Below, one piece after another: positions 27,701-37,100 of a stretch of 64,000 bases of DNA (position 1 is the first letter of the stretch; every line of letters starts with the position of its first letter). Source of the DNA: Nitrososphaerota archaeon (GTDB lineage: Archaea > Thermoproteota > Nitrososphaeria > Nitrososphaerales > UBA183); the NCBI GenBank assembly GCA_029785235.1, contig JAFMAA010000002.1, forward strand, positions 124,001 to 188,000, in the 5' to 3' direction. Below the pieces are notes generated by a model. The model was given only the letters and a program-made list of their open reading frames with translations. It was not told where the DNA came from and made no database searches. The position numbers and the translations under genes were made by a program.

Positions 27701-28419
27701 AAGGTACCGGCTGGCGGTGTTATTGTAGACGAAGCCATAGTGTATGTACTGCTTGTAGTGCTTCCAGACGCAGAACTTGTAGCCCAGCTAAGCGACCCTC
27801 CTATGGAAAACTCATAGCACCCTGCTACATAGTACCCACTAGAAGCTGTTAGCGTCACTGTGTCAGATCCACTTGAAGGAACTATGCCTTCCCAAAGGTA
27901 CCCCTGAGCGGTTGCGGTGGTTGTAGAACTGGCGACAAGTGTGTATGGAGTCCCAACGGTATCGCTTATCGTATCACCAGAGCTCCACCCGTTAGCCCCC
28001 ACTATGATGTAATCGCCGGCTGTAACTGGGCTTGGGAACGCACAGCTTCCTCCAAGACCAGAGGAATGTGTTGACTCTACTAGTGTCACTGTTGGGATGC
28101 TACCACTGGCGATGTTGTATGTCTGTGTAAGGTTCGATGCCATGGACTTCATCGTGTTGATGGCATCCCCAAACCCATTAGTCAGCGTTGACCATGCTGT
28201 TCCCGCGGCGTTTGATAGTTCGGCTGCAGTCGCTGGTATCAATGAATTAGACGATGAAACAGACTGTTGATGGGTGGTAGCTTGCTTGTAGGTGCTACTA
28301 GCAGTAGACGGGCTGGCTAGCAGGAATACACCGCTGAAAGCAGAGACGATGAAAAGAAGCAGCGCAGTACCGCTTCCTAGTTTCCTGCTCATGCCTGCAG
28401 TTTTGGAAGTCTTTACCAT
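21763..28419 (-). CDS. Giant modular surface adhesin ending in a pilin-like domain
   Basis: 2218 residues. N-terminal Sec signal or anchor helix at about 14-36 (ALLLFIVSAFSGVFLLA). Repeated beta modules follow: three copies of about 110 residues with cysteine pairs, each followed by a shorter PFQA-type module in two cases. A BNR/sialidase-like region lies around 960-1330 (repeated SNxGxTWS). A DUF2341-like concanavalin region (ANELYAWNENGTSNLQ) sits at about 1370-1640. At about 2018-2036 a membrane helix leads directly into ARRNNRRVGVTTFLEVFILI, a prepilin cleavage-type sequence, and a 180-residue pilin-like head. No break in frame. I chose the ATG at 28419, which shares one base with the upstream pilin stop; an extension upstream of it is unlikely. 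An internal ATG at 22314 could start the pilin alone. Confidence 0.78.
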   Translation of the reverse strand: MVKTSKTAGMSRKLGSGTALLLFIVSAFSGVFLLASPSTASSTYKQATTHQQSVSSSNSLIPATAAELSNAAGTAWSTLTNGFGDAINTMKSMASNLTQTYNIASGSIPTVTLVESTHSSGLGGSCAFPSPVTAGDYIIVGANGWSSGDTISDTVGTPYTLVASSTTTATAQGYLWEGIVPSSGSDTVTLTASSGYYVAGCYEFSIGGSLSWATSSASGSTTSSTYTMASSTITPPAGTFVWSLSAMKDGGGSSSCTGGGPSTVSTASADFTFGDNAHGETNYTYCSYIDDYNQYSTSWPSSTSTTSSVSVTCSSCSEWHYWEMLMAVFTVTPPVTVPFQATLNTANGGSTQSITVNGCNPSPSTFTGSGTVDVIMKANCAYTLSPPDEYVITSGGSGTTCSTGTCTTQSVSYEGLATPSYVGGSGGTPSSTLACSLPFNIPYNSLIIVFDGQWSYAPPTGASDTIGNTFVNGPAYGVSGNGYVSTFYTISTASSSDQISLTFPSSIYGSVACAVFAPPVSGQPYILDTYSTGTSSSTTSLSVTSYTPTTGDLVVAGGYVYGGTVTSAGAGYTAGYLASNAGYGGTGDEYLIGSSGSTTSPMTTSAGGYQYEVSLAFKPATMVTQPFQADFNTLFGGSQQTVNVSGQCGPIPSNSFAGNGNINDLKLIAGCSFSLHLPSGYIFTGSSAGTACTSATCSMFATSYEHNPIIQSGSAAPSSSTAESATVTLNSVSQGDKILVVEFTSYGQDYLSRPSDTLGSAFQVANPYLNQANGVLAMATFYATATTSGSDTVTCNWYAGSTNVCYVFQIFSGLNVNAAYMTGGGEVASVSVASFTPNTSNLVIAMAGYNDVSSGTTLSPGSGYTALSTVSDSTNTAYLLGGEYQLFSSATATTAPMTLSAAAYVMEQVVEFSTSAPSPPPQTPVSAVSVSASTSLHIGSGVIGRVFYVNGLYWAFFTDAPSSSSYAYSSSSNGETWSAPVTFSTSGVVSAACISFAVFGINVYRASTNCTSAGDVTVNIFYDVGTMNPDGTITWGTEVEISPQYYANYPTVSIAVNSYGNPWIFYPYSNKASSGTIYYSVLTSTNAVTFVPNEPTTTTTADFYGAPYAVLVPLTAGKIALVGLCSNLSTYITYLCATEWGGPTNNSWSAPATAPVQYDDIINFGGVTALGDTLEVAGVSNYGSYVNNLYYFSLPYGGTWSAPKQLATVSSLTTLGSVASITGDGSSTLLVAYDNTAGAFAYMYSSNSGSTWSLPISLSSKEPIPVNYGTMAMTTMTNNEAGVMWEDGGPTIRFVDLYGPVSQPVSVSVADGAPSTSVGVTGCGLSTTFSTGSVTNIAPAGGCSYSLYNVASNYLIPITIDNTQGSPTPSGFQQLVSFDPAAYAQYLAPNLGNIRFYNSTVLTAANELYAWNENGTSNLQSNVAFWVKIPTSIPAGSSINIYMVLEPTTTQYDGVYWGESPALSATYGQYDNGANVFAFYNNFAGTSLNTNLWTLTTGTVTVDNGLTILGSSASTQITSVPTFSNGVLEWYGSMSEPSVTGYWPANGWAGSGGANIWMALGGNTNYQFGKAIAGGSAWTASTVTDGTYKIFGIWNDGTTSHYYMNQVLEATTYPQMSTSNNVQFQNGASSSGGGSTLSVTWVRVRLSPPSGVMPTVTFGGISVAGNAWYVFSGLGTNGTAMVTNTSCYQGTCQQANLVDYYEAQNVWQGTAMAQATFDSGLKAVLTGEQAGTAGQIVCTMTTTSSGIVQCIGVSDYNTPVTIPASFTGSPAGIRWENAANGPSTITPTTGGNTEKTDFYKQGYGTFEDIPKFGSWDSGLTGGQPTGAYLGSSKQLCTITLSGSSAVTCQGWGDWNSVGTMGTIAGAPANIRWLQYGSNSGTITSEGFTITSTFARQTYNTFSVAPVTPGTFSPNIVFSVFIPYTGAESTCVITVPASPAAGPYSAGCWSDSGQSFTFPKGATNNPYGTTWLAVSGQTMTRSTTTGGNTFQTQYSASTFGTQCPDPPAALAATQYVGASPIITLIQWVGILGAGLVMFAARRNNRRVGVTTFLEVFILIAAVLAGSGITYLAVNRYEQSLNKPSITMSSAALQQGAEFAMESMQLSDTGTSPFSSLTFSTPNLVTTSSTNWYITVVNAATGQPVIYNNEVAYTCSVTSAILTISFTSQYNLNPGNSVIVTIAISGTSVVVPGSNYNVLVGTSNGAQADEVVVASSNLVE

Positions 28420-28886
28420 CAAGTCTCTATCTGCACCTCTGCTCCGCTGGAGTCCGAGATCAGCAATGTCTGCCCTGATGAGTGCATGCAGGAAACTGTT
28501 GTGAGCTGCCACGTCGTGAAGTTACCAGGAGCAAGGGGGGAGAACCCATACCCGCTGTAGAACGTATCGTTGAGATACACGACAGCGGTGTTGAACTGGG
28601 CACTCCCATAGTTGTAGAACCCAAGGTCGAGTATGGTGCCCTCTTCCACTCCGCCGTAGGAGGCCACACACCCGCCTGACCCCGGAACGACATTGGCATA
28701 CACGAGGGAGATGAGCTTTGATGCAGCCTGTTGCTGTGTGTTTGCTGACTGCTGGGCCGCCGAATCGGCAAGCCCGAAGTAATTCATAGCCGAATACGTT
28801 ACGACACTCCCGAAGGACAGCGTTATCGCCACTATCATGAGAGCTGCAAAGAGCTCGCTTATGGCATACCGTCGGCTGATCTTCAT
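28419..28886 (-). CDS. Type IV prepilin (155 residues)
   Basis: Prepilin signal MKISRRYAISELFAALMIV with a hydrophobic helix to about residue 37, then a head with cysteines near 72 and 133 that may pair. The ATG fits the TATA box at 28906-28915 as leaderless. The stop shares one base with the start of the giant adhesin (TGATG), so pilin and adhesin are translationally coupled. A glutamate soon after the cleavage site (SELF) corresponds to the conserved Glu5-like position of type IV pilins, which the other pilins here replace with threonine-leucine-aspartate. Confidence 0.8.
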   Translation of the reverse strand: MKISRRYAISELFAALMIVAITLSFGSVVTYSAMNYFGLADSAAQQSANTQQQAASKLISLVYANVVPGSGGCVASYGGVEEGTILDLGFYNYGSAQFNTAVVYLNDTFYSGYGFSPLAPGNFTTWQLTTVSCMHSSGQTLLISDSSGAEVQIET

Positions 28887-28951
28887 GATAAGATGGGTCG
28901 TGGCATCTTAAAAAGACCAAGCGATAGAATACGCTTCAACGTGCCAGCTGG

Positions 28952-29554
28952 TCATTTTGCAGCCAGCTGTTGGGTTACTCCTGTGTCTCCAAGGCTGATA
29001 CTGAGAATATATTGTGATCCTGTAGTTATCGGGTTTGATATCGACGATGATGTCGTTGAGAACGAAAGTGTGACCGTGAATGTCAACTGCCCTCCAGCGT
29101 CGAGCGTAGTGGCGCTCCCGACAGTCCATCTGATGGACGTCACCGTCCCAGCCGCGTTGCATGCTGTCGGTCCGCCTGACACTGGGGTTTCCCACGCCAG
29201 CAACGTCCCATCCATGTAACTTGTCGGCGAACCAGAACATGACGTAGTTGTGCTTGCCGCCTCAGGGTTAACAGAGACCGATACGAGAGACCCAGCTGGT
29301 ACCACGATATTTGCAGAACCAGTATTCTGTACAGTAAACGTAAGAGTAGCCGACAGCGCTCCCGAGGACGTCGTCTCCTGCTGGGTCCCCACAAGAACAG
29401 CCTGAGTGACGCTCAAAGTGTTCGTGTTAGCCGTGGTATTGAAGAGGTGGAGCAGAACAGACGTCACTATGGCCCCGGTGCCTATAACTACAGCTATCAG
29501 GATGAACGTATCCAAGGTCTGTGTAAACCCACGGCGCCTGGAACCAATATTCAT
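28952..29554 (-). CDS. Type IV prepilin (200 residues)
   Basis: Signal MNIGSRRRGFTQTLDTFILI, hydrophobic helix to about 45, then a beta-sandwich head of Ser/Thr-rich repeats. Two cysteines are spaced about 25 residues apart near the middle. Strong similarity of the TQTLD(T/L)FILI helix to the pilins at 20462 and 29642. Own TATA box at 29574-29583, so each pilin in this island appears to be an independent unit. The gap upstream holds a hairpin terminator for the preceding pilin. Confidence 0.82.
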   Translation of the reverse strand: MNIGSRRRGFTQTLDTFILIAVVIGTGAIVTSVLLHLFNTTANTNTLSVTQAVLVGTQQETTSSGALSATLTFTVQNTGSANIVVPAGSLVSVSVNPEAASTTTSCSGSPTSYMDGTLLAWETPVSGGPTACNAAGTVTSIRWTVGSATTLDAGGQLTFTVTLSFSTTSSSISNPITTGSQYILSISLGDTGVTQQLAAK

Positions 29555-29602
29555 AGAAACAAAGTCATAGTATCCTTAAAAACGGAAAACGCTTTTGAAA
29601 GC

Positions 29603-29643
29603 AAAAAAGGGGGAGAAAGCCACACCGTGCGAAAGATGTGGCT
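29603..29643 (-). terminator. Hairpin plus T-run terminator after the 141-residue pilin
   Basis: On minus, stem AGCCACA / TGTGGCT (29618-29624 with 29637-29643, 12-nt loop) overlaps the pilin stop codon and is followed by CTCCCCC and TTTTTT at 29603-29608. Read on minus, this is the order expected for intrinsic termination. Confidence 0.6.
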
Positions 29644-30067
29644 AACTCTGAGCTGCTGTTACGCTAACGGTCCCAGTTGCTGATCCCCATGTCACGGCGA
29701 CAGCTACATTAGCCTGGCCCGCAGTTACTGCGGTTGCACATGCAGTAAGGCTCAGGACTTCAGTAGCTCCAGGAGCCAAGGCAGAAGTACCAGATACCGT
29801 GCACGATCCACCTGCGACAGTTATTGTCGGTGTGCCAGAGAGAGCGGATGAGGCATCATTCTTCACCGCGATTGTTGCAGTAACACTGGCCGCTGCACCT
29901 GGATGTACTGTTGCCGACGTGATCACTAGGCTGGAGTTGGATGTTGCTGATGTGCCGAGGGTGTAGATGGCGTAGATGACGATCCCGCCGATGGCGAGGA
30001 CGCCAGCGACGAGGAAGAAGAGGTCGATTGTCTGGGAGATAGCGCTTTTCTTATTCGAAACCTTCAT
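29642..30067 (-). CDS. Small type IV prepilin, possible major pilin (141 residues)
   Basis: Signal MKVSNKKSAISQTIDLFFLV, with lysine instead of arginine before the cleavage site, and hydrophobic helix to about 36. The compact head is a single beta domain built of alternating Ala/Thr/Val strands with a pair of cysteines (SCTVSG, LTACAT). It is the smallest head of the pilin set, lies nearest to the FlaJ and FlaI genes, has its own leaderless promoter (TATA 30087-30095) and its own terminator, all features expected of the major filament subunit. The assignment as major pilin is inference. Confidence 0.82.
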   Translation of the reverse strand: MKVSNKKSAISQTIDLFFLVAGVLAIGGIVIYAIYTLGTSATSNSSLVITSATVHPGAAASVTATIAVKNDASSALSGTPTITVAGGSCTVSGTSALAPGATEVLSLTACATAVTAGQANVAVAVTWGSATGTVSVTAAQS

Positions 30068-30109
30068 GATATGTAAAGTTGGAGTTACTTAAAAGACGAA
30101 GACCGTCCC

Positions 30110-32179
30110 CTATGCTCCTGCCAGGTGGAACAGGGCAGGGATATCTATGGCCGAGAGCACGTAAGTCACCACTACAGCTATCAGGACATTGACGGATGCG
30201 CGTAGGGTGTACTTCACGGTGAAGTCTACCATCTTCGAACTGATTATACCTAGGCCCGCCGCGGTGACAACTATCAGGAAGTCTGTTATCTGCTTCAACT
30301 GGGGGTTTGCCCCGACCGCTATGTGGAGCGGAGAGTTGACGTTGGCGAACTGTGGGCCCACAAGGTGGTTGAAGTTGCCCAGAACACCAGTGATGAACGT
30401 CACCCCGAATGCTAGCATGAGGGGGGAAAGTATTGCCAGGTACATGTAAGGTCGCATCTCGGCTATGGTGTTGTTCCTCATCTCGACTACCTTTGTTGTG
30501 TATGTTGACAGTTGGTAGAACGTTTCCACCGTTCCACCGCCCGACCTGTTCATCTGCCCGAGTATGAGGAAGACGATGCGCCCGAGGCGGCTCTTGGGGT
30601 CAACTGTGAGCTCGTCCATAGGCGTCCCCGTCGCCAGCTGAGCAGCCGCATACTTCAATATCTTGTCGAACGCCGGTGTGTATGTGTTGTGAGCAGCTAT
30701 GTCTATGAACGCCCTTGTAAGGTCATATTCCTGTCTCTTGTACTCCATGAGGTCCTTCATGAATTCTGGCATGGCGTTGTCCACTTCACGCATCTGCTGG
30801 CGTTGGTCCATAACAGAGTAGCCGTACACCGTGAAGAATGCGAATAATGATGATGCCAAGCCTATCCACACCTGCGATGATATGAGGCCTACGACAACGC
30901 CTGCGACGATCGAGAGCAGTATGCTCCTATCAAACCGCCCTGTAAGTGCGTCCTCTCCAACTGGCTGCATCCTTCCTGCCATGAATGTGAGGACGACGGT
31001 GAATAATGGGACCCCGAGGATAGTGTAGATTAATATCAACGTGTTTGCCGTGGAACCGGTGAACACACTAACTATGAGGAGCATCATAGGTACCAACCCG
31101 AACACCGTTATCATCATACTGCCGATCAGACCTACGCGCTGCGAGTACCTCGACCATGACTCCTCGAGGTTACGGAGATAGTTTCCACTCTCTCCGCTCA
31201 GATAGGTCGGCATGTCTCCTCCTGACCTCACCTTTGATGTGTAGCCGTTGAGGAACGTCGCCAACTTTCTCGACGGGTGCGTTGACGCCAAGCGTTCAAA
31301 CGCTTCAACCGGGTCAGCCCCGAATATCATGACATCACGCCTTAGGAGCATTGCCTCCCTTCTGACGTGCGTGAACATGTTACTTTCTGACACTGTCTCG
31401 AATATCGAGTATAGTGATATTCCGGCAGTCCCGAGCACCGTTGTAAGAATTGAGAAGAACGGGAGCTCTCTGTCAACGCCTTCCTGTCTTTGACTTGACG
31501 CATCTCTCAGCCGCATGCCAGGGATGTAGTATGCGAACAGAGGGGCAATGGCTATAGCACCAAAAGGATACCAGACGAACACACCAAGTATTATTGCAAG
31601 AGGAACCGCTATCATCGTCGTCATGATCGTGTAGACCAGTGTCTTCGACGCGAGGATGTAGGGGTTGCCTACCTCTCCTGCCGACGCCAGTAACGCTATG
31701 AAGTACTTCCTCCGGTTCTCTGCGATGGCACGAAGGCTTTTCCTGCTTGTAACGAACCGCACTATCTTGTCCTCGGTTAACGGTTTTACGTCCACTTTCC
31801 CGACAAACGGGTATATGTTGCGGAGCGAGAGCAGTGTGAACACCGCCATGGCAGGGATAGGAAAGATCAGCAGAAGTATGTGTGTCTCATAGTATGCGTA
31901 GAACGACGCTACTCCGATGCTTGCGCCTATCACTGCCATGGGGACCCTTATGTCATAGGCGGCGTAGTCTTCAGAAAGCATTTTCACCAGCCCTAGCCTT
32001 CCCAAGAGTGATGAAACTATTACAAGCAAGCCCCCAACACTGGAGCTAAGAAGGAACGCAGACACCAGGTGATTCTCCAGGCCAACTGATGCCCCGAGAA
32101 GCTTGTAGGTATAGTAGGCCCCGGCGCTGAATATACCAAGCAGTGTGTAGTGAAGCAGCCGTTTTACCCTGTAGTTCAA
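30110..32179 (-). CDS. FlaJ/TadC-like pilus platform protein
   Basis: 689-residue inner-membrane platform that works with the ATPase to build filaments. There are about eight or nine transmembrane helices: two near 10-60, pairs around 90-140 and 180-230, more near 350-410, 430-470 and 590-689. Two GspF-type cytoplasmic helical domains lie at about 240-350 and 475-590 (DRELPFFSIL and DNAMPEFMKDL). It starts with TTG directly after the ATPase stop with no gap. The double T2SSF arrangement is of the large archaeal type. Confidence 0.88.
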   Translation of the reverse strand: MNYRVKRLLHYTLLGIFSAGAYYTYKLLGASVGLENHLVSAFLLSSSVGGLLVIVSSLLGRLGLVKMLSEDYAAYDIRVPMAVIGASIGVASFYAYYETHILLLIFPIPAMAVFTLLSLRNIYPFVGKVDVKPLTEDKIVRFVTSRKSLRAIAENRRKYFIALLASAGEVGNPYILASKTLVYTIMTTMIAVPLAIILGVFVWYPFGAIAIAPLFAYYIPGMRLRDASSQRQEGVDRELPFFSILTTVLGTAGISLYSIFETVSESNMFTHVRREAMLLRRDVMIFGADPVEAFERLASTHPSRKLATFLNGYTSKVRSGGDMPTYLSGESGNYLRNLEESWSRYSQRVGLIGSMMITVFGLVPMMLLIVSVFTGSTANTLILIYTILGVPLFTVVLTFMAGRMQPVGEDALTGRFDRSILLSIVAGVVVGLISSQVWIGLASSLFAFFTVYGYSVMDQRQQMREVDNAMPEFMKDLMEYKRQEYDLTRAFIDIAAHNTYTPAFDKILKYAAAQLATGTPMDELTVDPKSRLGRIVFLILGQMNRSGGGTVETFYQLSTYTTKVVEMRNNTIAEMRPYMYLAILSPLMLAFGVTFITGVLGNFNHLVGPQFANVNSPLHIAVGANPQLKQITDFLIVVTAAGLGIISSKMVDFTVKYTLRASVNVLIAVVVTYVLSAIDIPALFHLAGA

Positions 32180-34066
32180 CTAGGCTACACCACTATGGCC
32201 TAGCTCCCGCCTGGACTCTTGGATGGTGTACCTTCTCACAAGTTTTGAAAGATCGTCCACAGAGAGCCTCTGATGGGCTATGGCATCAGAAAGATACGCG
32301 GCCCTCGTCTTCAGGCTGGCAACAACCTGTCCATCGTTCCATCCAAAGGCGGTGGCGATATCCTTCAACCTGACACTCCTTTTGACCACTTCTTCTGGGG
32401 TTGTCGGCGAGAATGTATCATCTACAGGATCGTAGCTAAACACGTTGACTATCTCATGGTCGCTCTTTCCAACCTTCTTGATCTCGTCGATGCTATAGAC
32501 GCGCCTTGCAATCTTACCGTCTGGCATGAAGAGCTTCCTCATAGTAACGATGGCAGTGACGTCGCGTACGTGGCCTTCAGTGAACTTCATTGGCGGGTTG
32601 GTGACCCTGATGACAGTGCTTTCAGCATCTTCTGCGTGTAGTGTTGTTATCGTGGAGAAACCGAGAGTTATAGCTGATGCTACAACCTCTGACTCCTCAC
32701 CTCTCATCTCCCCAAGACTGAGTATTGTTGGCGAGAACCGCAGCGCTATCTTCAACAGGTCTGAGAGCCCATAGGCATACTTCTGGCCGCTCGGCGAAAG
32801 CCCTGACTTGAAGGTCCTTGTCTTCATTCTTTGCCAGTGTATCTCTGGTGGGAGATTGATTTCGGGGGTGTCTTCCGCCGTCACAATCTTTGCTTTCGGG
32901 TTCATCAGAGCAAGTATGGCGTTCATGAGCACTGTCTTCCCCGAAGATGTCTCCCCTGCAATGAGTATTGACGTAGTTTTCTCGAGCAGGAGCCATAGGT
33001 ACGCAGCCATGAGAGCGGTAAGCGTCTTGTGCGCGTGCACTTCGTTGTATTCCATGGGTGCCTCGACTACACGCGGGGACGACAACGGGAATTGTCTTGC
33101 TGCCTCCTGAGCAGCCAGATTGAGTATCGAAAGCGGATTCTCCTTCTGCTTTCTGATAACAAGCGTCGATCCAGGGCGGCTTATCTCATCACCGAGTGTA
33201 GCAGTGGCTCGTTTGTCGGATGCGCCGCTCAGCATGACCTCCAAGGACGGCTGGGCCAACGAGATGGTAGTCCCTCCGAACTGGGCGATGCGCCGTATGA
33301 ACGCCTGGAGCCTGGCTTCGCTCTCGTACTTTACATTCGTCTCCATCCACATGTACTCGTTGTGGCTCCGATGCCAAACTCTGACCGGCTGGTCCCAACG
33401 GGCTATCGAGATCTCCTCTATGTTATCATCGTTGATCAGCGGGTCGATTTCCCAGAACCCAACGAAGTCCTTCATAAGATAGTAGAGCAGCTTCTTGCTT
33501 GAACGCTGGACTGACTCCAGTATGCCAGCCTTTTCCGCCGTCTCCCACATATACTTCTCAAGCACCTCGGTAGGGCGGCCTATGGCCTCGATCGGTATCG
33601 AGTTACGAAGGTTGTCTCGCAATAGCTGCAACGTAAGTTTGTCGCTAGTGGTAAGGAACGGCTCATTGACAATTAGCTTTCCAAAGGTCTGATTGTCAAC
33701 AACTATGACCTCTGGTGTTGCCTCAGGATCACCATTCGCAGGTACCCGGTAAGTGGCGACTATGGTCCCGTCTATGGCCAATGGCGGGGGTCTCTCTTCC
33801 ATTGTTTCCCCGAGTTTGCTAAGCGCTTCTTCGCTTGGAGCCGAAGATTCGGGGGCCGCTGTCCCATCATCGGCTTCGCTGGGCTCTTGGCCTTTCTTGC
33901 GGCCCCATCTTCCTCTCTTCGGCTTCTTCTGTTCCTTCTCATCCTCTTTTGGTAGGTTTTTCAGATCAGGAGCCGGGATTGCTATGTCGGTATGATTGCC
34001 ATCGTCGGCCCCTCTATCATCGTCTTCTCGCCTGCCCTTCTTGCGCTTGCGTCCAAAGAGGCCCAT
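32180..34066 (-). CDS. FlaI/GspE-like secretion ATPase
   Basis: 628-residue hexameric motor of a type IV pilus system. The first 130 residues are highly charged and repetitive (lysine/arginine then acidic), and appear unstructured; FlaI usually lacks so long a tail. N-terminal ATPase domain up to about 330, then Walker A GETSSGKTVL near 372, Asp box VTAEDTPEINLP near 390, Walker B LGEMRGEE near 448, and His box TLHAEDAEST near 468. The ATG fits a TATA box at 34092-34100. The platform gene follows directly. No prepilin peptidase gene is in this window, so processing is likely done by a host enzyme. Confidence 0.93.
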   Translation of the reverse strand: MGLFGRKRKKGRREDDDRGADDGNHTDIAIPAPDLKNLPKEDEKEQKKPKRGRWGRKKGQEPSEADDGTAAPESSAPSEEALSKLGETMEERPPPLAIDGTIVATYRVPANGDPEATPEVIVVDNQTFGKLIVNEPFLTTSDKLTLQLLRDNLRNSIPIEAIGRPTEVLEKYMWETAEKAGILESVQRSSKKLLYYLMKDFVGFWEIDPLINDDNIEEISIARWDQPVRVWHRSHNEYMWMETNVKYESEARLQAFIRRIAQFGGTTISLAQPSLEVMLSGASDKRATATLGDEISRPGSTLVIRKQKENPLSILNLAAQEAARQFPLSSPRVVEAPMEYNEVHAHKTLTALMAAYLWLLLEKTTSILIAGETSSGKTVLMNAILALMNPKAKIVTAEDTPEINLPPEIHWQRMKTRTFKSGLSPSGQKYAYGLSDLLKIALRFSPTILSLGEMRGEESEVVASAITLGFSTITTLHAEDAESTVIRVTNPPMKFTEGHVRDVTAIVTMRKLFMPDGKIARRVYSIDEIKKVGKSDHEIVNVFSYDPVDDTFSPTTPEEVVKRSVRLKDIATAFGWNDGQVVASLKTRAAYLSDAIAHQRLSVDDLSKLVRRYTIQESRRELGHSGVA

Positions 34067-34113
34067 ACTATCGATGTTAATCCTCTGTATCGCTTAAAAG
34101 GCGGGGAGCCCTC

Positions 34114-37100
34114 TCAGCCTTCTACCCGGGCGTAATATCCTGACTTCGGCTCGTAGAGCCTTCCCACGGCCCTCGCCTTCTCGATGAACTTGTCTACCTT
34201 CATTTCGTCGAACTTGCCCGACGCTTCGAGCTTCTCGACGAGGGCCTCCCTGGGGAACTGCCCGTTGGCTGAGGTCGCCGACAGCTCTATTATCGCCAAG
34301 TCGAATATCTCTGTCTCCGACCTGGCAGACGCGCTGACCCCCAGCTCTGCCTCCCCGAAGTCCATCTTCCCCGTGGTCTTGTCCGTGGCGACGTCGTACA
34401 CGAAGCGCTCCATGAGCCGGATCACAGCGTCGGCGTCCTCGGCCGTGACTTCCACTCTTAACAGCACCCTGGCCCTGCAGGTGGCGAGGCGTATCAGCGA
34501 CTCCAGGGTCCTTGGTGTAGGCGGGATCCCGCCCATGGGGACGTTGGCCCGCATGTGCAGATAGTACTCCTTCAGCTTCTTGTTGGCAGCATCAGTGGGA
34601 TATGGGCTGATCCGCTTGCAGAACGCTATGTACTTCCTCAGGAGCTCGAACGGTACCGGAGGCGGCGAGACGTACCCCCTCTTCTTCCTCAGCTCCACTA
34701 TGTGGCTCGCGATCTTCTCGTCAGCCTCCTTGGTCCTCTCGTCCCTGACCACGAATATCAGGTCGAACCTGGATATCAGGGACGGCAAGAAGTTGATCTG
34801 GTCCACGAGCGAAAGGTCAGGGTTGTATCTCCCCTGGTTAGGGTTGGCAGCGGCAAGTACCGACGCCCTCGCGTTGAGCTTAACGTGGAACCCGGCCTTC
34901 TGAATCGAGACAGTCCCCTGTTCCATAGCTTCATGAAGCGCCACGCGGTCCTCGTTCCGCATCTTCTCAGCCTCGTCCACAACCGCTATGCCGCCATCAG
35001 CAAGGACCATGGTCCCGGCCTCCAGGACGCTGGTGCCATCGGCGTTCTTCACGACGGCGGCAGACAGGCCTGCCCTCGAGGCGCCAGTCCCTGACACTAG
35101 CATCGACCGGGGGGCGACCTCCGAAGCGAACCTCAGCATCGCACTCTTCGCTGTGTTATGGGATATGATACCATTTGCGATGAATCTATGTTCCTCGGGA
35201 ACCTCTACATCGTATACATCAGCTGGAGGCATCTCATCAATAGCAACTATACGTTCATCTGGCCGCAGACGGCTTTGGTGAGACGTATTCGAGACATCAG
35301 CAACGAGTTTGGTTAACAGAGACTTCTTCTTTGAAGATACAAACCCTATGTTCTTTCCAAATGCCAATATGCCGCGTCTGCTCCTGATAGCGAGGTTGTT
35401 ACCATTTATTCTTGAAGGGACCCCAAACCTAAGTAGTAGAAGCTGCACGTCTGACAACAACCCCGGGCTCGATGACTTCAGTTGAATGGCTCGACGCCCC
35501 CGGCCCTTAGAGAACACACAACCATCAGCTTCGAACAACCATCGCAAGAAGTGGGCGGTCACTTTGTTTCCAGACGCGAATATGAGCTCAGGAACGCGCT
35601 TGGTCTTCAAAAATCTCAGGTTGCTCGCCACGTTCTGGCTATGGACAACGATTTCTGTTAAGCTCTGTCGAGAGTTCACTTGTCTGGGACCTATCATGGT
35701 TTGGGTCGGCTTCGTCCTCCGTATCCCTGGTATCAACCCAAACAACGAACTTGCAAGTTCGAAGAGCGGGCCAACTAGATCAGCCTCCGTATCGTTGACA
35801 AGACATGACACCTTGTACCTGGTAACCCAGCCATCTCCTAACACGTATCCCAGGAATGCGGCCAACTGAGGCGTCACGCGATCTGGGAGATTACCATGGA
35901 AGCGCGGACCACGATGATAAGGAATGTCCTGGAATCCAGTACCTATGTAGTTTCTGATATTGCAGGAGATTCCAGTGGTAACAGCAATCCTATCTCCTAC
36001 ACTAAGCTCGTCCAAGCGCTTCCAGACTTTCTTGCCACCATTGACGAGTAGCAGTGGATGGTTGTACGTCCCACGAATCGTTTTACCACTCTCTGTAGTT
36101 ATCCTGAGAGTTGGTTGAGAATGGTAAACGTGAAATCGGGTTGCGAAGGCAGTCTTCCTATTGGCCTTGCCGGTGCGTAGGGACACCTTGATATCTTGAA
36201 GATGACTGGTACCAAGTGATTCAATCTTGACCATGGCACCGTTCTCCAGAACGACCCGTTCGCTACCGACAATGCATCCAGGGTCACCACAGAAGAGTGT
36301 GTGGGGGTCTCCCCTCAATCTCGTCCCGTCAGGCAAAACAGTCGGTGGCGAGCCTGCAAGCACGAGCAGTATCGCCTCCTTCTCGTCGTCGTGGCCGGAT
36401 ATCGCCGGCGCCACCGAGTCTATGAGCTTCTTGTAGGCGTCAGGCGCTGCCGCTATGGCGACGAACTTCTTCTTGTCGTCCTCGCTTATGTAGATGTTCT
36501 GGGGGTCCTTGTTGAGCTGCTCTACGTAGCTGGCATAGAGCTGTGTATCGAAGACGCGCCCCTCCTTGCCCTCTGGGACGGCCTTCACCACCCCCACGAC
36601 CCCAATCCTGTCTCCCGGCCTCACTATGTTGATGTTGTCAGCGAATAGGTTGACGTTGAACGCACGCGGGACCTCTCCTGCCGGCGTCTCTTCCGGGAGC
36701 TCCTGGAGTGCGACCTTCTGGAAGTCGATGTACTTGCTCAGCTCGAGGTCCAGCCTGAACACCTTCGACTCACAATCTTCGCCGGAGCACATGGCCGGCC
36801 GCTCAAGCCACAGCGGATGCTGCTGCTTGACAGAGGTTATGTCGCCATTGGGGCACCGCCACGCAGCTACGGTGACGAAGTGCCCTGGGGTGGTCATGCT
36901 GGTGACTATCCCCGACGTGTAGATCATCTGGTTCAGATTCCGCGTCCCTATCTTCCTCAAGTCAACCCTGTTGTCGACACCGACGACCTTCACGAATATG
37001 TCGTCCGGGTCTAGCGTCGCCGCGTACTGCGGGTACTTGTCCTTCAGGATCTCATAGACAGCAGTGTGCATGAACTCCAGCACCTTGTCCGGGCTCCTCA

